DNA of 64,000 nucleotides from positions 45,508,001-45,572,000 of the forward strand of contig JAZHRO010000039.1 of assembly GCA_037157565.1 (NCBI GenBank), given 5' to 3'. Positions 1 through 12,500 of the stretch are shown in pieces. Source of the DNA: Thalassia testudinum (lineage: Eukaryota > Streptophyta > Magnoliopsida > Alismatales > Hydrocharitaceae). Every line of letters begins with the position of its first letter. Positions within the stretch are counted from its first letter, which is position 1. Under the pieces are notes generated by a model. That model searched no databases, was not told the origin of the DNA, and was given only the letters and a program-made list of their open reading frames with translations. The position numbers and the translations under genes were made by a program.

Positions 1-1562
1 CCATTACTCCCGTTGTACCTGGTAGAGTGGTTTTAAGTATTAATAAAATCTGTTAAAGTATGGAACCATAACTAGAACCTAGGGCATTGCATGAATCCTA
101 GGAATGAGAAATATATGGAATGATAGCTCCTAGGTGTTGCATGAATCCTAGGGCCGGAAAACTAGATTGTATGATAGATCCTAGGATATGGCATGAATCC
201 TAGGATGGAAAAACTAGTGGAATGTATATTACTGCAGTCTTGGAAAAATGGAAAGGAATATATAAGCTGCCTGTGAATTTAATTAACAGCTGCCTGTTAT
301 GAACAAAGAAACATGTTTGAGATCATGGAAATTGAGAACGTGAATCTGGAAAGTGAAACATATGATGTTCTGAGATAAAGGGATGGAACCCTACGGGGAA
401 TTAGGAGTGGAACTCCTGGAAAGAAAAGGAATGGAACTGAGATGTAGTTTGTACTGTCTCTTGGGTACGCAGTACCAAGGGAAGTACCTGTACCTGTTTT
501 AGTGCAGAGTGGGGCCAGCCGCCCCAGGGACCCGGGGTTAGGCTTGGCCGCTCTGTACCGACTTGTTGGCCCTCGTGTACGTAGTACCGAGGAGAGCTAG
601 TAGTGTTAGGAGAGTACTAGCTACCCCACGGGCCCCGGGGTTCTGCTAGCCTCCTTCACCGACTTGTTAGGCCCACTAGGGCAAACCAGGGTAGTCAGGC
701 GAGGGTGCGCGGACTGTGGAGGGGCAAGGCCCCGGTTTGGTTACTGTGGAGGGGTTGGACCCCTGTTACTGAGAGGGCTCTGCCCTGGTTTCGTGCTGTG
801 CTTTGGGCGCACCTGTTAACGGAAACGACTGACCGCGTGCCAGTACGGGCTAGCTACCTGTGCGTTTATCGCGCGTGCCGTAGTCACCGTTACGTCTGTC
901 AGTGACCTTGGGGTGGTTGACTGAGGGTAGGATCACTACGGGGGACTCTCCCGGCCAGGGGAGCGCCACGTGCTACTTCTACTTTTGGAAAAGACTGCAA
1001 TCAAGATCGTCCCACGAGGACATCCGAGATCAAGTAAAGGATCTGAGAAGTAAATGAAATAGTGAGAAAAATTGAAAGATGTAAATAAAGGAAGTAATAG
1101 AACATAACAGCTACTGTACACTCTACTGTTGCCTTTAGTTAGTTTGCCACTCTACTCAGCGTTTTGCTGACGTGTTACACTCGTTACCTTTTTCAGGACC
1201 AGGTGTTGAGCAGCCAGGGTCGGCGGCTGCAGAGGACGCTGGGCCGAGTAGGGTCCAGTAGAGTTACCACAGCTTTGTACCTTCTTTTTGTTTCTGTTCT
1301 AGTGAGTAGTTTTGTTTCCGCTGTACCTTCTTTACCTGCAGTTTTTGTTATATGATAAATGTTGTTTTACTGTTGTGGTGGTGCCTACTGTAGTAGTTTC
1401 TTTCCTTACTGCTGTACTTTCTTACTGTTAGTTATATTCATGCTGAATGTGGTTTATTTTACTGTCTTTTGGTTACTTCCTCGTTGGACGACTGGGTCTT
1501 GGGATTAGTCGAGTCGGTCCGGTTCTCGTGTCTCGTAGGGACTCGGGAACCGGGTCGTTACA
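1..1562 (+). mobile_element. 3' part of a 2.6-2.7 kb LTR (copy A, gypsy-like)
   Basis: This is the 3' part of a long terminal repeat whose 5' part lies outside the window. It ends in the sequence GGGTCGTTACA at 1562. It matches, in the same order, 19560-19825 plus 24787-26104, and in reverse 17341-18435 plus 26110-27594 and 52228-53383. Shared landmarks are the repeated CCTAGG/GCATGAATCC motifs near 80-210, the CCCTACGGGGAATTAGGAG block near 390 and the TCAGGACCAGGTGTTGAG block near 1194. The TGT(A/T)A(C/T)GACCC start and GGGTCGTTACA end of the family resemble Tekay/Del chromovirus LTRs. That lineage call is an inference, because no coding region of this family is in the window. The short reading frames here are not genes. 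Confidence 0.8.
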
Positions 1563-2425
1563 ATTCTCATCTGTGATCTTTTGTTGAGCTTTAGAAGGAC
1601 GATCCTTCTTCCAATGCCTAACTTGCCCAAAGTGTCAGCATGATTTGTTCTTGGATTTCTTCTGGATCTTGGGTTTAGCCTTCGTTTTAATTTTATTGTT
1701 CTTATTTTTATGCTCGTTACCCTTAGATGTCATGACATTCACCTCAGACTGTACAGGTACTACAGGTTGCTGTTTCCTATTCTCTTCTTCAATAGCAATG
1801 GCTATCATGCATTAAGTCATGAAAAGAAGTATTTCTCTTCCTATGCTTGAGAGTCATCCCGAAGTGCTTCCAAGATTTATGAAATTTCTCAATGATAGAC
1901 ATGACTTGAAACTTCTCAAGAAGCTTCATTTCAGCCTCTGCTAAATCATGAAGTAATAACATAAATTCGTGTGCCTACTCTGATATCAATTTACCCTCAG
2001 TTATTTGGAATTTAAAGAATTTTATGACAGAGTATTTTTTAATACCAAGATTCTCGGTATTATATTTCTTGTCCAACTCCTCCCATAGCGCCTTCGTAGT
2101 GAACGTGTGGATGTGTTGTATACATCAAACAGCACATTGAACAATGCCAATAAGATGCAACTATTACAAATACGGTTGCGCTCATTCCACACATCTATTG
2201 TCTTTTGGCCGTTAGGAGTGGGTTTTTTCTTATCCAAAATCGGGCAATCGATTTCCAACGTCAAGATTAATGCAATGGTGGTAACCAAATTCTCATGTGT
2301 TGTTGCCAATGCTTGAAATTTTACCCACCAAATTTTTCAGGCATATCACATAAGTCTACACGTAATTTAAAAGTGATTTCCGACATCCCAAATATTTTAG
2401 ATCTAAGCGTTACCTTCTCTAACAT
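1563..2425 (-). pseudogene. decayed Ty1/copia gag fragment
   Basis: Read on the minus strand from an ATG at 2425, this stretch gives broken pieces of a Ty1/copia capsid protein (UBN2-type gag). The clearest block is at 2022-2309, with the features VWNERNRICNSCIL and LFDVYNT, which correspond to the W-x-x-x-D...I...L and YD...T core of that family. Near 1590-1670 the minus strand gives HFGQVRHWKKDRPS, a degraded zinc knuckle of the CxxCxxxGHxxxxC type with cysteines lost. Frames are shifted between blocks and stops interrupt the reading, so it cannot make a working protein. It abuts copy A at 1562. Confidence 0.6.
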
Positions 2426-3340
2426 AGATTAAAAATATTAAATGAAGCAATATATTAAATCAAGTAAGTTAAACATGATTCAGTAAGATATTGAATAAAA
2501 TAAAGAACAAGTAACATGCAATAACACAAATAAACAAAACGAAGAAATGTTAGAGATTACTCCGATCGAAGCACCCATTAAGGAGTTCTCTTAGAGAAGG
2601 TATTGCCCCCACAATGTTAGTGCGTCATGGTCTGACGAACTCCTTTCAAGATAAGACAATCCACTTCTAAGATTTAGCGCACTCCGATCTTGGATGTCCT
2701 CGAGAATTATCTTAGGAAAACGAAGCCGAGGTAATTTGATTTCCAACCAAATTCCTGATTGCTCTACCAATTTAATGGTTTGGTTAACAAAAAACTTCTT
2801 ATAGATCTCTAAATCTCCTTGTGGAAGATCGACAAAAGTGATTGGAGATTTTTTTACCAATCTCACGTCGAACGAAGGCACAAAGAAAGAGAGACAGGAA
2901 CGAGAGAGAGAGGGAGAGAGTAAAGATAGCTTTTTTGCTCTTGTTGTGTGTCAAATGAAGGCCCCCTCATGGCTCTTATATAGAGCTCACGACCAAACGT
3001 TTAAGAAAATTCTCGTTTTATGAAAATATGACAATTAATCGACCAATTAAATCTATTGATCAACCAAAATAAATTAATTGATTAAACTTAATATTTTAAT
3101 CGATCAAAATTAATTTATTGATCTACCAAAACAATCTGTCGACAAATTTTATTATTTGATAGACTAATAAAGGTCAAAATCGTGAGATTAAAAATCCGTT
3201 GCGAAAGAGTCCAAGTTCGAAATTGATTCTCATTCGAGCTCAAGCCCGAGCCTAAGTCGGGGCCGAGCGGGGCACTCACGTGTTCGTGCGTGGTCCCCAA
3301 CCCCACCTCTCACTCTTTTCTATATCAGCCATGGAAGGCA
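2426..3340 (-). mobile_element. probable LTR or promoter region belonging to the gag fragment
   Basis: This region lies upstream (on the minus strand) of the decayed copia gag. It has a good TATA box on the minus strand, CTATATAAG at about 2975-2983. Further upstream (about 3030-3170) is an AT-rich stretch dense in related short words around TTGATCAA, ATCGATCAA and TCGACC. This layout of short near-palindromic words upstream of a TATA box resembles the U3 of the 1.7 kb LTRs elsewhere in the window. I could not fix either LTR boundary or a primer-binding site, so the call is tentative. Confidence 0.35.
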
Positions 3341-3598
3341 GAAACCTTTTACATCCACCAAGAGGTTTGTCCACTTTCAATATGAGATTAAAAATCTCTA
3401 CTAAATCTCACTAATTTCAATATAAATTCACACGTTACCATATAACAATTACATCATAATTAATAAAATTTGACTTTGAGATCCAAGAGCTAACTTTTAA
3501 ACTAAATAACCTTCGAGAAGATTAATTGGAGTAATTGACGTACGTGCTGGGAGAGATTAATTACTCTACGTTGGAAGGGCATCTCTAAGGCTAATTAA
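3341..3598. other. 3' flank of the aldose epimerase gene
   Basis: This stretch is AT-rich DNA just downstream of the stop codon of the minus-strand gene. It should contain the 3' untranslated region. I see no canonical AATAAA signal on the minus strand in the first 150 bases, only AATTAAT-type words. Confidence 0.4.
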
Positions 3599-6500
3599 TT
3601 AAAATAGATTCGACTGGATCAAGGAGAACTTGTAGAGCATGTTGTGACGATAGACCTCCTCCCCAGGCCTCACGATCTGGGAAGGGAAGGAGGCCTCGTT
3701 GACGGCGTTGGGGAAGCCCTGCGTCTCGAGGCACAGCCCCGCGTACTTGCCGTACACAACCCCTCCCTTTCCCTCCTCCCTCTTTATCATGTTGCTCGTG
3801 TAGAATTGCAGCCCTACCTGGTCCGTCCACAGCTCCATCACCCTCCCGCTCCTCGCGTCGCTCACCACCGCGGCCTTCCGCAGCTCGCTCTTCCCTCCCG
3901 CCGGCGAGCCGTCCAGCGCGTAGTTGATGTCGTAGCCCCCCACCGCGGCCCCGATGCGGCTGCCGACAGCCCGCGGGGAGGTGAAGTCGTACGGTGTGCC
4001 GGCGACGGGGGCGACGGCGCCCGTGGGGATGAGGGCGGAGTCGACGGGGGTGACGTGGGAGGCAAAGATCTGGACGGTGGACGGGAGGATGGTGCCGGCG
4101 GAGTGGCCCGCGAGGTTCCAGTAGGAGTGCTGGGCAAGGTTGACCGGGGTGGCCTTGTTCACGGGGACGGCCTCCATCTTCACGTGGAACTCGTAGTCTC
4201 CGGCGATCTCGTACGTCACGTAGACGTCGAGGTCACCCGGGAATCCTGTTGCATGAATGCATGGGTGACGATGTTAGACAGACACACACACACATGGTAC
4301 AATGAAATTATTAATCTCGAGAAAAATTGCTTATATGTGACCTGGTGGTTCAAATAATGGAAATTCAAATCTTAATTTATTAAATTTGAGGAATTAGAAA
4401 ATTGACGTTAAAAAATATCAAATTGGTGTTATATTTATTTGTAAGGTGTTATTAACATCATTATGTGCTTACTTGAATTGATGTTAAGTTGTGATGTTAA
4501 CTCTTGTGACGTTTACTTAGTAGTAGTGTTAGAAATCTGAAACATGAGGGGTGTCAAAGATGTAAGTGGTGTACGATTTTAATATGAGTTTGACTAACAC
4601 CAGTAGAAACTGATGTTAAACAAGCCTATGTTAAAGTGGACAATGCTGAGTTACCAGATGGAAGGTTAAATAATCAAGTAAACATGGATTAACTCTCATT
4701 TTGGGAGGTTAACTTCCCACATAAACTAGATCTAAAAATTATAGATGCCAGCACTATTACTTGTATGAGAGGAAAAAAGAAAGTCACCAAATATTTGCAA
4801 TTAGGTGTCTGTTCCTTTTCTATTTATATAACTAGTGATGTGCCTGCACTTCGCTACGACAAGTTATAAAATTTTCAAATGTTTAACTATAGGTGTGTGA
4901 TTTTACTTAACATCAAAAAATATTTACTCTAATTAAAAAAGAAGTTGACAAAAATTTTTAATGAAATTCAAACTATATTCCAACTTTTATTGATGGTTAA
5001 AAGCTTTTGTGATTTTAAAAAGATAAGGATCAAATTAATTAGGGAACTATATACTATACAAGAGATTGGCAAAAATGAATTCATTTGAGACATATCTTCT
5101 TTATAGAAAAAATTGCATCCCCAAGACTTCTAAGATTCATGACATAAAATATTTTATTCAAGTTCAATATATTGGATGATATGCTTTAAGTACCCATAAG
5201 CATATTTAGTTGAAATAATAATTGAAACAAATTATGATTGATTTGTGTCAAGGAAAATCATCTTAAGATAATAACTCTCATCTTAGGGGGAGAAGTGAGG
5301 TGCTCGCTTCCCCCTACTTCTCCACTTAGGTGATTTTGATGTCTTACTGGTTGAGCTATCCTTACTCATTTTAATTATGAACCATGGTGCCATATATTCA
5401 ATTTAGAAGTTGGATAATTTGGCAAATTTCCAACCTATTAATTGTTGTTTTATATAATAGCTTTGTTATTTTATATTTCCAAATAAAGAAAAAGGTACAA
5501 ACATAAATAACATGGAGGTTGGACATGTATTGTGAAAATAATTTTAATATTGAAAGGTGTGTAAGAAGTTCTGTGAATTTGAGAGAGGATTTAAGTGGTA
5601 TGAAGAGGTAGCTTAAAAGTTATTTTGTTGGGATTTCAAAAGAATGGAGTGTTTAGAGAAATAATCTATTATATATATCTAAAGGAGGGTGTATCTCAAA
5701 AGAAAAAAATAAATCCACTACATTATTTGTAATGTAACAGTGATTTCATGTTTTATCCCTTTAATTTTTTTTTTTAAGTTCATGTATTTGTATGTTTATA
5801 TATTTTTTCTAAATCAATATGTTTGTACATCCTTTTTTTCCTTTCAATTTTTATTTTAAAGTTCATGTGATATCCATTCTAGATTTAAGTTATGATTACA
5901 ATAAATCATTTAATTTGTCAATTTATATACATATGTATTATATTAAGTTTGTAAGATCATCTTTCTTTTTGATAATTTCAATACAAAGATTGTTATTGTT
6001 GAAATAATGCAAACAACTCCATTAGTTAGAAATTTAAAATAATTTCCACGGACCTCTGCACCTATATATATATTTTTGGATTGTATTATATGTATGTGAA
6101 TACTGTCTAAGTATAGAAATATATGTAAATATAGTAAATAAATCTACTTCTATTTATGCATGTATTGTATAAAAGATATTTATTTAAATAGAGATTTTAT
6201 AAATTGAAATAATATTATTTATTTAGTAATCCATGGTTATAGGGAATAAAATGACAGTCTTGTTTTTTATTTTTTTTTTGCAAGAGAGGGATTTGCGAAA
6301 AATTCAAGGAAGAGATAACGAATGGATAGGGTTAAAAAAGAATAAAGAGAAAGGAGGAAGAAAAAAAAAAAAAAGAAGGGAGAGTAGAGAAACGTGAGAA
6401 TGAGAATCTGGGAGAGGGAGAGGGAGAGGGAGAGGGAGAGGGAGCAAGAGGTGAGTTGTGATGGTTAGTAATCGGGGGTGAGGGGAGTAGTAACGGGGAT

Positions 6501-9500
6501 GGGGTGGTGACGTGTCAGATCGTGAGTTACCGAACCTGCTTTCACATATAAGTATAGGTGGGAGGAAACTTTTAGAGTTCTAACAAATAAAGAGAAAAAT
6601 ACACGAGCCTTATAGTTTCCTTGGACAAACAGAAGATATTTTTCATTTCGGGTTTGGTCCGGTAAAGCCATTGTGTTGAACGCCCCGGGTCTGATTGGAC
6701 CGAGATGGCTTGGCTGGGAGCTATTTTTATAGTGTATATATACACACACACACATACACATGGAGTCTGTAATTTCATGGTTGCACGCCAAGACTAGTAG
6801 AGTTTGAGACTCCATTGAAAATTAATGACGAGGTTGAACTCCATGAACTTGCTGGAATACGTACTCTAGTGAAGTACAGTTAAAGGAAGGTCGGGAGGGG
6901 GAAGGGGGTTATGTGATCGAAGGATAGAGATTCTTGAATTTAACAGTAGAGGTATAGGTTCAAATTTTCATTTTTCTATTATTAAAATTGATAATCAATT
7001 TTTGTCTAATTTACCCATATAGGATTCTGGGTTGTAAAAGGAATTTCTTTTCCTTTGTTGTAGTTGAAGACGTGCACTCATTATTATAATTCCTCCATAT
7101 AAACTAGTTGCATTTTGTACGAACTTTAAGTATACATTTGCTGAATTTAATTTGCTGATTACCTTTAAAAGCAAGAATTGGACAGAGGACACAGAGCTTT
7201 TAGATGCTAAATTTAGAACGAAGCCAAGATCAATTCTTCCAAGATTGATTCGTTTTTGTGATTCACAAAAATATAGTAATCAAATATCTTCTACCGATTC
7301 AAATCAATAACCCCATTTGTTAATTTTGTGAATATTAATATTGGGATCGATGCTTCACTCTGACCATTGGGATCCAAATTCTTGTGCGTGAAAATTTTCG
7401 GTGTGAGGTATAGGTGATCCATGGATAAAGGAAAGATTTACAGATTAGCTACGCACCTTGCTCGCCATCAAAGCTTCGATAGTAATATGTGATGGACGGG
7501 CAATCTCCCAATTTGATTTCCTTCACCATCCAAAGAACTCGATTGAAACCTCTGTGCCCGCCTGCATATATGCAGCTTTATGAATTATAACATCACAGGC
7601 ACAATTTGGGCTTTTTTGGTTTTTTTGTTTGCAAAGAGGCACAATGTGGTTTTATTTGTTAATGAAATATGTATATAAGCTGAGTGACGTGCAGAAAGAA
7701 AGAGGAGATCAAGAATGCATGCCATGAAGAGAGTTATTGGCATCGTTTGGAAAGAGCTTGTACGTCTTCCCATCCAACGTGAAGCGCGCCCCTGAGATTC
7801 TGTTTGCCACTCGCCCAACTAATGCTCCAAAGTATGTCGTATCATTCTGCATGCGATCAGGGTGGAAACAAATGTCCATGATATATATTTTTCGTTGTGC
7901 GTAAGCTTCGATTCAAATCTCATTTTCACACTATATATATAATTTGAGTATCAATTGTCAACTAATAGATCAAAATCAAATGGCTATAATTGAAACCATC
8001 ATGTTTGCATTGTCGAATTGAATACGTTGTTGCCATTAAAAAGAGAAAATAAAACGTCCAACACAAATGCAAATGTTCTCTATTTAGATATTCTCGCACA
8101 AGTAAAATTAAGATATTCTTTAGTGGATTGCTTGCCACATGTTCTAATATTACACCATTCTTAATTAATACGTGCTTACGAGATCATGTTCTTAAAGGTA
8201 GGAGAAATTTGGTTGTGGAAGTCTAGTTTGCCAACACAATATGGTAATTCTCGTTCTCTTTTTATCATTTTTTAATACCTAAATTTTGGTAGGTCATGTT
8301 TAGAAGGAATGCACTCTCATATCTTATGATAGAATTCTTTTTGATTGCCCATGGCATTATTTTTCCCTAATTGTCAATGGTTTTCTCTGGTTAATTTTTA
8401 AAATTTTTTTCCATGTGGAGATGGCAGTATTCTTGGGGTTTACTTGACTTTGTTTCACATTATCTACTATTGTGATGTACAATTGCAATTTTATTGATAT
8501 ATCGCTCCTCCAGCAGCCTGGTTGGTCACATATAGCTACGACATGTGCAATGGTGCTCAAAAAATCAATCCTCTCAGGTGATTTTGAGTAGGTAAATCTT
8601 CAATTTCACCAGGTTATTAGAACTAATTAATGCGTATTTGATATTCATATAGTCTGAGAGCACGTTTCCTCCGTATGACTGGATCCAAAAAAGTATACAT
8701 TAAAGCAGGTATTTGGTCGGATGATTATTAGGGGCAATTTATTGAAGAGGATTATTATGAGAACATGTTTGAAAATAAAGCTATCTTCACATCTACTCAA
8801 AATTTTAATTTACACAAAAAAAAGAAAAACTTTCCAGGTACGTGACATTGTACACTAAAATTGATACACCAGACATACTCTTAGGTGGAGTCTCACATAC
8901 CAGCTTGTGTCCCTATCAATAATTATCATAAATTATGCATAAAGCGGCATATACATTCGCTTTATGTTAGATACCTAAAATTAATTCCTTGGAAACTTTT
9001 TCAAATTTTAAAGTAAAAAAAATATTATAATTGTGCACAATCAATCAATCGTACAATTTAATCCTTTAACTCTACTTAGTCTACTGACAACTAGCCTACA
9101 ATACAACTTATTTCATAATCAAACACCTACTTAACAAATGCAAAAGAAACCATGCAATTGAGATATTCAATCTCCCTCTTGAGGATGTCAATCTAGTACT
9201 TTTTAATAGAGAATCAACTTGACCTAACTTGATTTACATGAGTAAAACTTGCTTCATTTAATATTTAGGTGGGTCTCGATTTTCAAATGCAAATTTGGTC
9301 AGATTTGAATTCAGATACGGGCAAAGGTACCCCAAACTCATATACCTGAAATAGATATATTATATATATAAGACTAAAAATTCAAAACACCCTAAAACTT
9401 CCAAGACTCTCGATTCTAGAGATTCCAAACACCCTAAGACTCCTAACTTCCTGCAATAGGTTGCTCATTTGACCATGTGACTTGAAAGTGATCAAGGACT

Positions 9501-12500
9501 CATGTCTTTTGAATTTCCAATTTTCAAATTTCATCTCAATGTCAAGACTTTGCTAATCTCGCCTCTTCTCTACGACATCCAAATTTCATCTCAACGTTAG
9601 GAGTCTCCTCTATCATGTAATTATCTCCACCACTAGAGTGTAAAGTTATGGTATTTTATGTATTTCAACTTAAAATAGGTGTGCTTTATTAAGTAAAAAT
9701 GTTTGTGTGCTTAATTGACATTGATAAATATTTCAATATAATTCCATTAAGAGATGGTGCACGACTCAATTAATTTGTTATGATATTTTAAAATGATGAT
9801 ATGATATATAAATTAACATATTAATGGATATCGATTAATTAAATAGATATTTATTAATTTAATTGATATGGGATGAATTTTTCTCGATTGTATTTGAGAT
9901 GGATACAAGAAATAAATTTGTAAATAAAGATAAATTTGATAATAATAAAATTGGACAGCTTGACACCCCTACTCCCTCCCAACATCCAATGTAAGTGTTA
10001 CATAGGTGTTATTCATGAAAGTCCACACGCTTGATTCTTTTGACCATCTGTTGACTGGTCGGTAGGCATTATTTGACAAGAAATCTCATCGGCCACTTTC
10101 ACATTTGATTTTACTTCTTTGTCTCGTAGTTTATGAAACTCTGGTATCCTACGTTTGGGATTAGTCCTGGTAAAGTCACTTGTACTTCGTTCTCCATTAA
10201 TACAAAAAATTAAAATGTCTCATAACCAAATCATCTCTCCTTGATAGGAATGAGCATTTGGAGCAGCTCAGGTTAACCCACCCTGTGGTTCGGCCTGAAT
10301 GGGACGGTTTAACTTTGAGTTCAAAATTAATCTGGGTTATAAATATGATTTATTTATTAAATGAGTTGACTTTATGTCGAGGTGGTCCAAATCTAACTTA
10401 GTCAATTGGCTTATTTACAAGGTTGTCTTAAAGTCTAATCTATTGATCCCATTATATTAATGTATATCATATATGTATATATATATTCATAGTATATCGA
10501 AATATATGTCGTACATGTATCTGTTTCAAAAAAAAATATCATACATGTATCATATATTAAATAATGAATAAATATTAACTACTTTTGTTATTTTTTAATC
10601 GACAAAATCTTAACTTCCGTGCCCCCTACAATAATAAGTTGTGCCTTACAATCCTAAAATCTCATTGGAACCATATATGAACTATTGACTTTTTGCTATA
10701 AAAAAAGCGTGAACATCCAAATTTGAATTAAATATAAATAGATGAGATGAGTATTTTTATTTTTTATTGTAATTTTCCTCTGCTTGATTATATTTGGTTG
10801 GCTTATCATATGTTATATATGTTGAATATTCAAGTCAAATATTTACAATGCAAGTAGCTGAATTATTTTAGTTGGACATTTATCATGAGCACTTAAAGAG
10901 CTTTCAATATCCACAAAAGTTAAATATAACAACCTTATCATTTACATAATCGAAAAAGATAATTATTCTTTATAAATCATTTTTTCTTACTTATACAAGA
11001 TTATATTATTTTCTATACTTTTAAAATAGTTATTGATGCGAAACTACACTTACATATTATTTGATAGGTATAAGTGAAATAAATAATAAGAACATGAATA
11101 AATGATCTAGCCCGACCCGATCCGAACTCATTATTTTTTGGGTCGAGCCAGGCTTATGTCAAGAAAATTTATTTTGGACTGGATCTTGAGCTACCCTTTC
11201 AACCCATTCAGCTGGGTCAGGTCGAGCTTAGGCCTGGTCAATGCTTATCCCTACTTCCTAACTCACAATGCCATTTAGATGATAGGGGGAAAATTAGTCA
11301 TTTATACCTATCAATCCTTTCAGGCCTTATCTGATTTGTGGGTTAAGTAAATTTATGTTAGGTTAAATATTTAACCCAACAGATAACTTATCCTCTATTT
11401 ATGTCGAGTTAAGTGAAATTTAACCTGCGATAAAGTTATCATGCTTTCTCTATATAATAATTTTAACACATCAAAATATCCACATAGGTTAATTCATTTG
11501 TTCAACTATTTATTTAACTTCTTTCCGATTCCTCTACTTATTTTACACACTCATCCGCCTTATCAAACGAGGATTTAGATAACATAGAGATGGAGATTCA
11601 AACTTAAATCTCTCCTAATAAAATCAAAGACACTTCACCCTTCGCGTGGAAAGAGAGCTTTATCATTTAATATCCCTTGTCCGCCCATACCTTTTCTTTT
11701 GAGAGGCATAGTTCCCCACACTTTGTTTCGCCAGCAAGGTACCTTCTGCTGTATTTATTCAGATGATCGGTTTGAAGAACGTAAAGCAATGCGTAACATT
11801 GGCGATGGGATGGAAAGATTTTTGTCTTGATTAGGGGTTGGAAAGCTTTGGGCATATGCCGAGTATAGGACATTTTCCAGAAATATGATGGGTACCTAAA
11901 TTTACCTTTACGGTACTTGCAAAAATTAATAAATAAGTTTCCCTTTAAGGTGTGTGACGTGTGGGTGTGATTGCGCATCCACGTGTGTACGAGTGCTCTG
12001 TCTAAAGTGGATTGAAGAGGGACCACGGGTTCCCTCGCTGGCACTTCATTTCAGGAACACAAGACTGACGAACCAAAACTAGAAAGATGTTAAGAGAAAC
12101 TCCTCACCCTCTTCGTGCTCCCTTCCCTGCTAAAATTTAAGGCTTCTACATTTTAGTTTGAAAGTTCATCTTATTTGCGTAGCAAGATAACAATAACTCA
12201 CTTCATATCTGTGTACTGAGATGACCTGCAGGATAACTTTTTCCTTATTTGACTTAGAGATAAGTTATCCTAAATTAATCTCTTGCAACTCAAGTTAATC
12301 CAACTTGACAACTAATTAAACTGGATTATTCTCACCGTCCAACGAGCTAAGCCTAAGGACCGTGATTAGGAGGAAGACAGGCATAGAGAATCTGGTCGCT
12401 TCTGGTTTGTGGACGATAGATGGATTGCTTTGGGTTGGGGTGGAATAGAAGGGTGGGTAAATTAACCAAAGTGCACCAAAATATTAGTTGTCAGCGCAGA

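Noticed and set aside
3644..4357. 237-codon frame on the plus strand
   Set aside because: It is the antisense shadow of the GC-rich exon 5 of the aldose epimerase gene.
4831..4862. ACTAGTGATGTGCCTGCAC-like word in intron 4 as an end of a small transposon
   Set aside because: It resembles ends seen in plant small repeats, but no partner end or duplication could be found.
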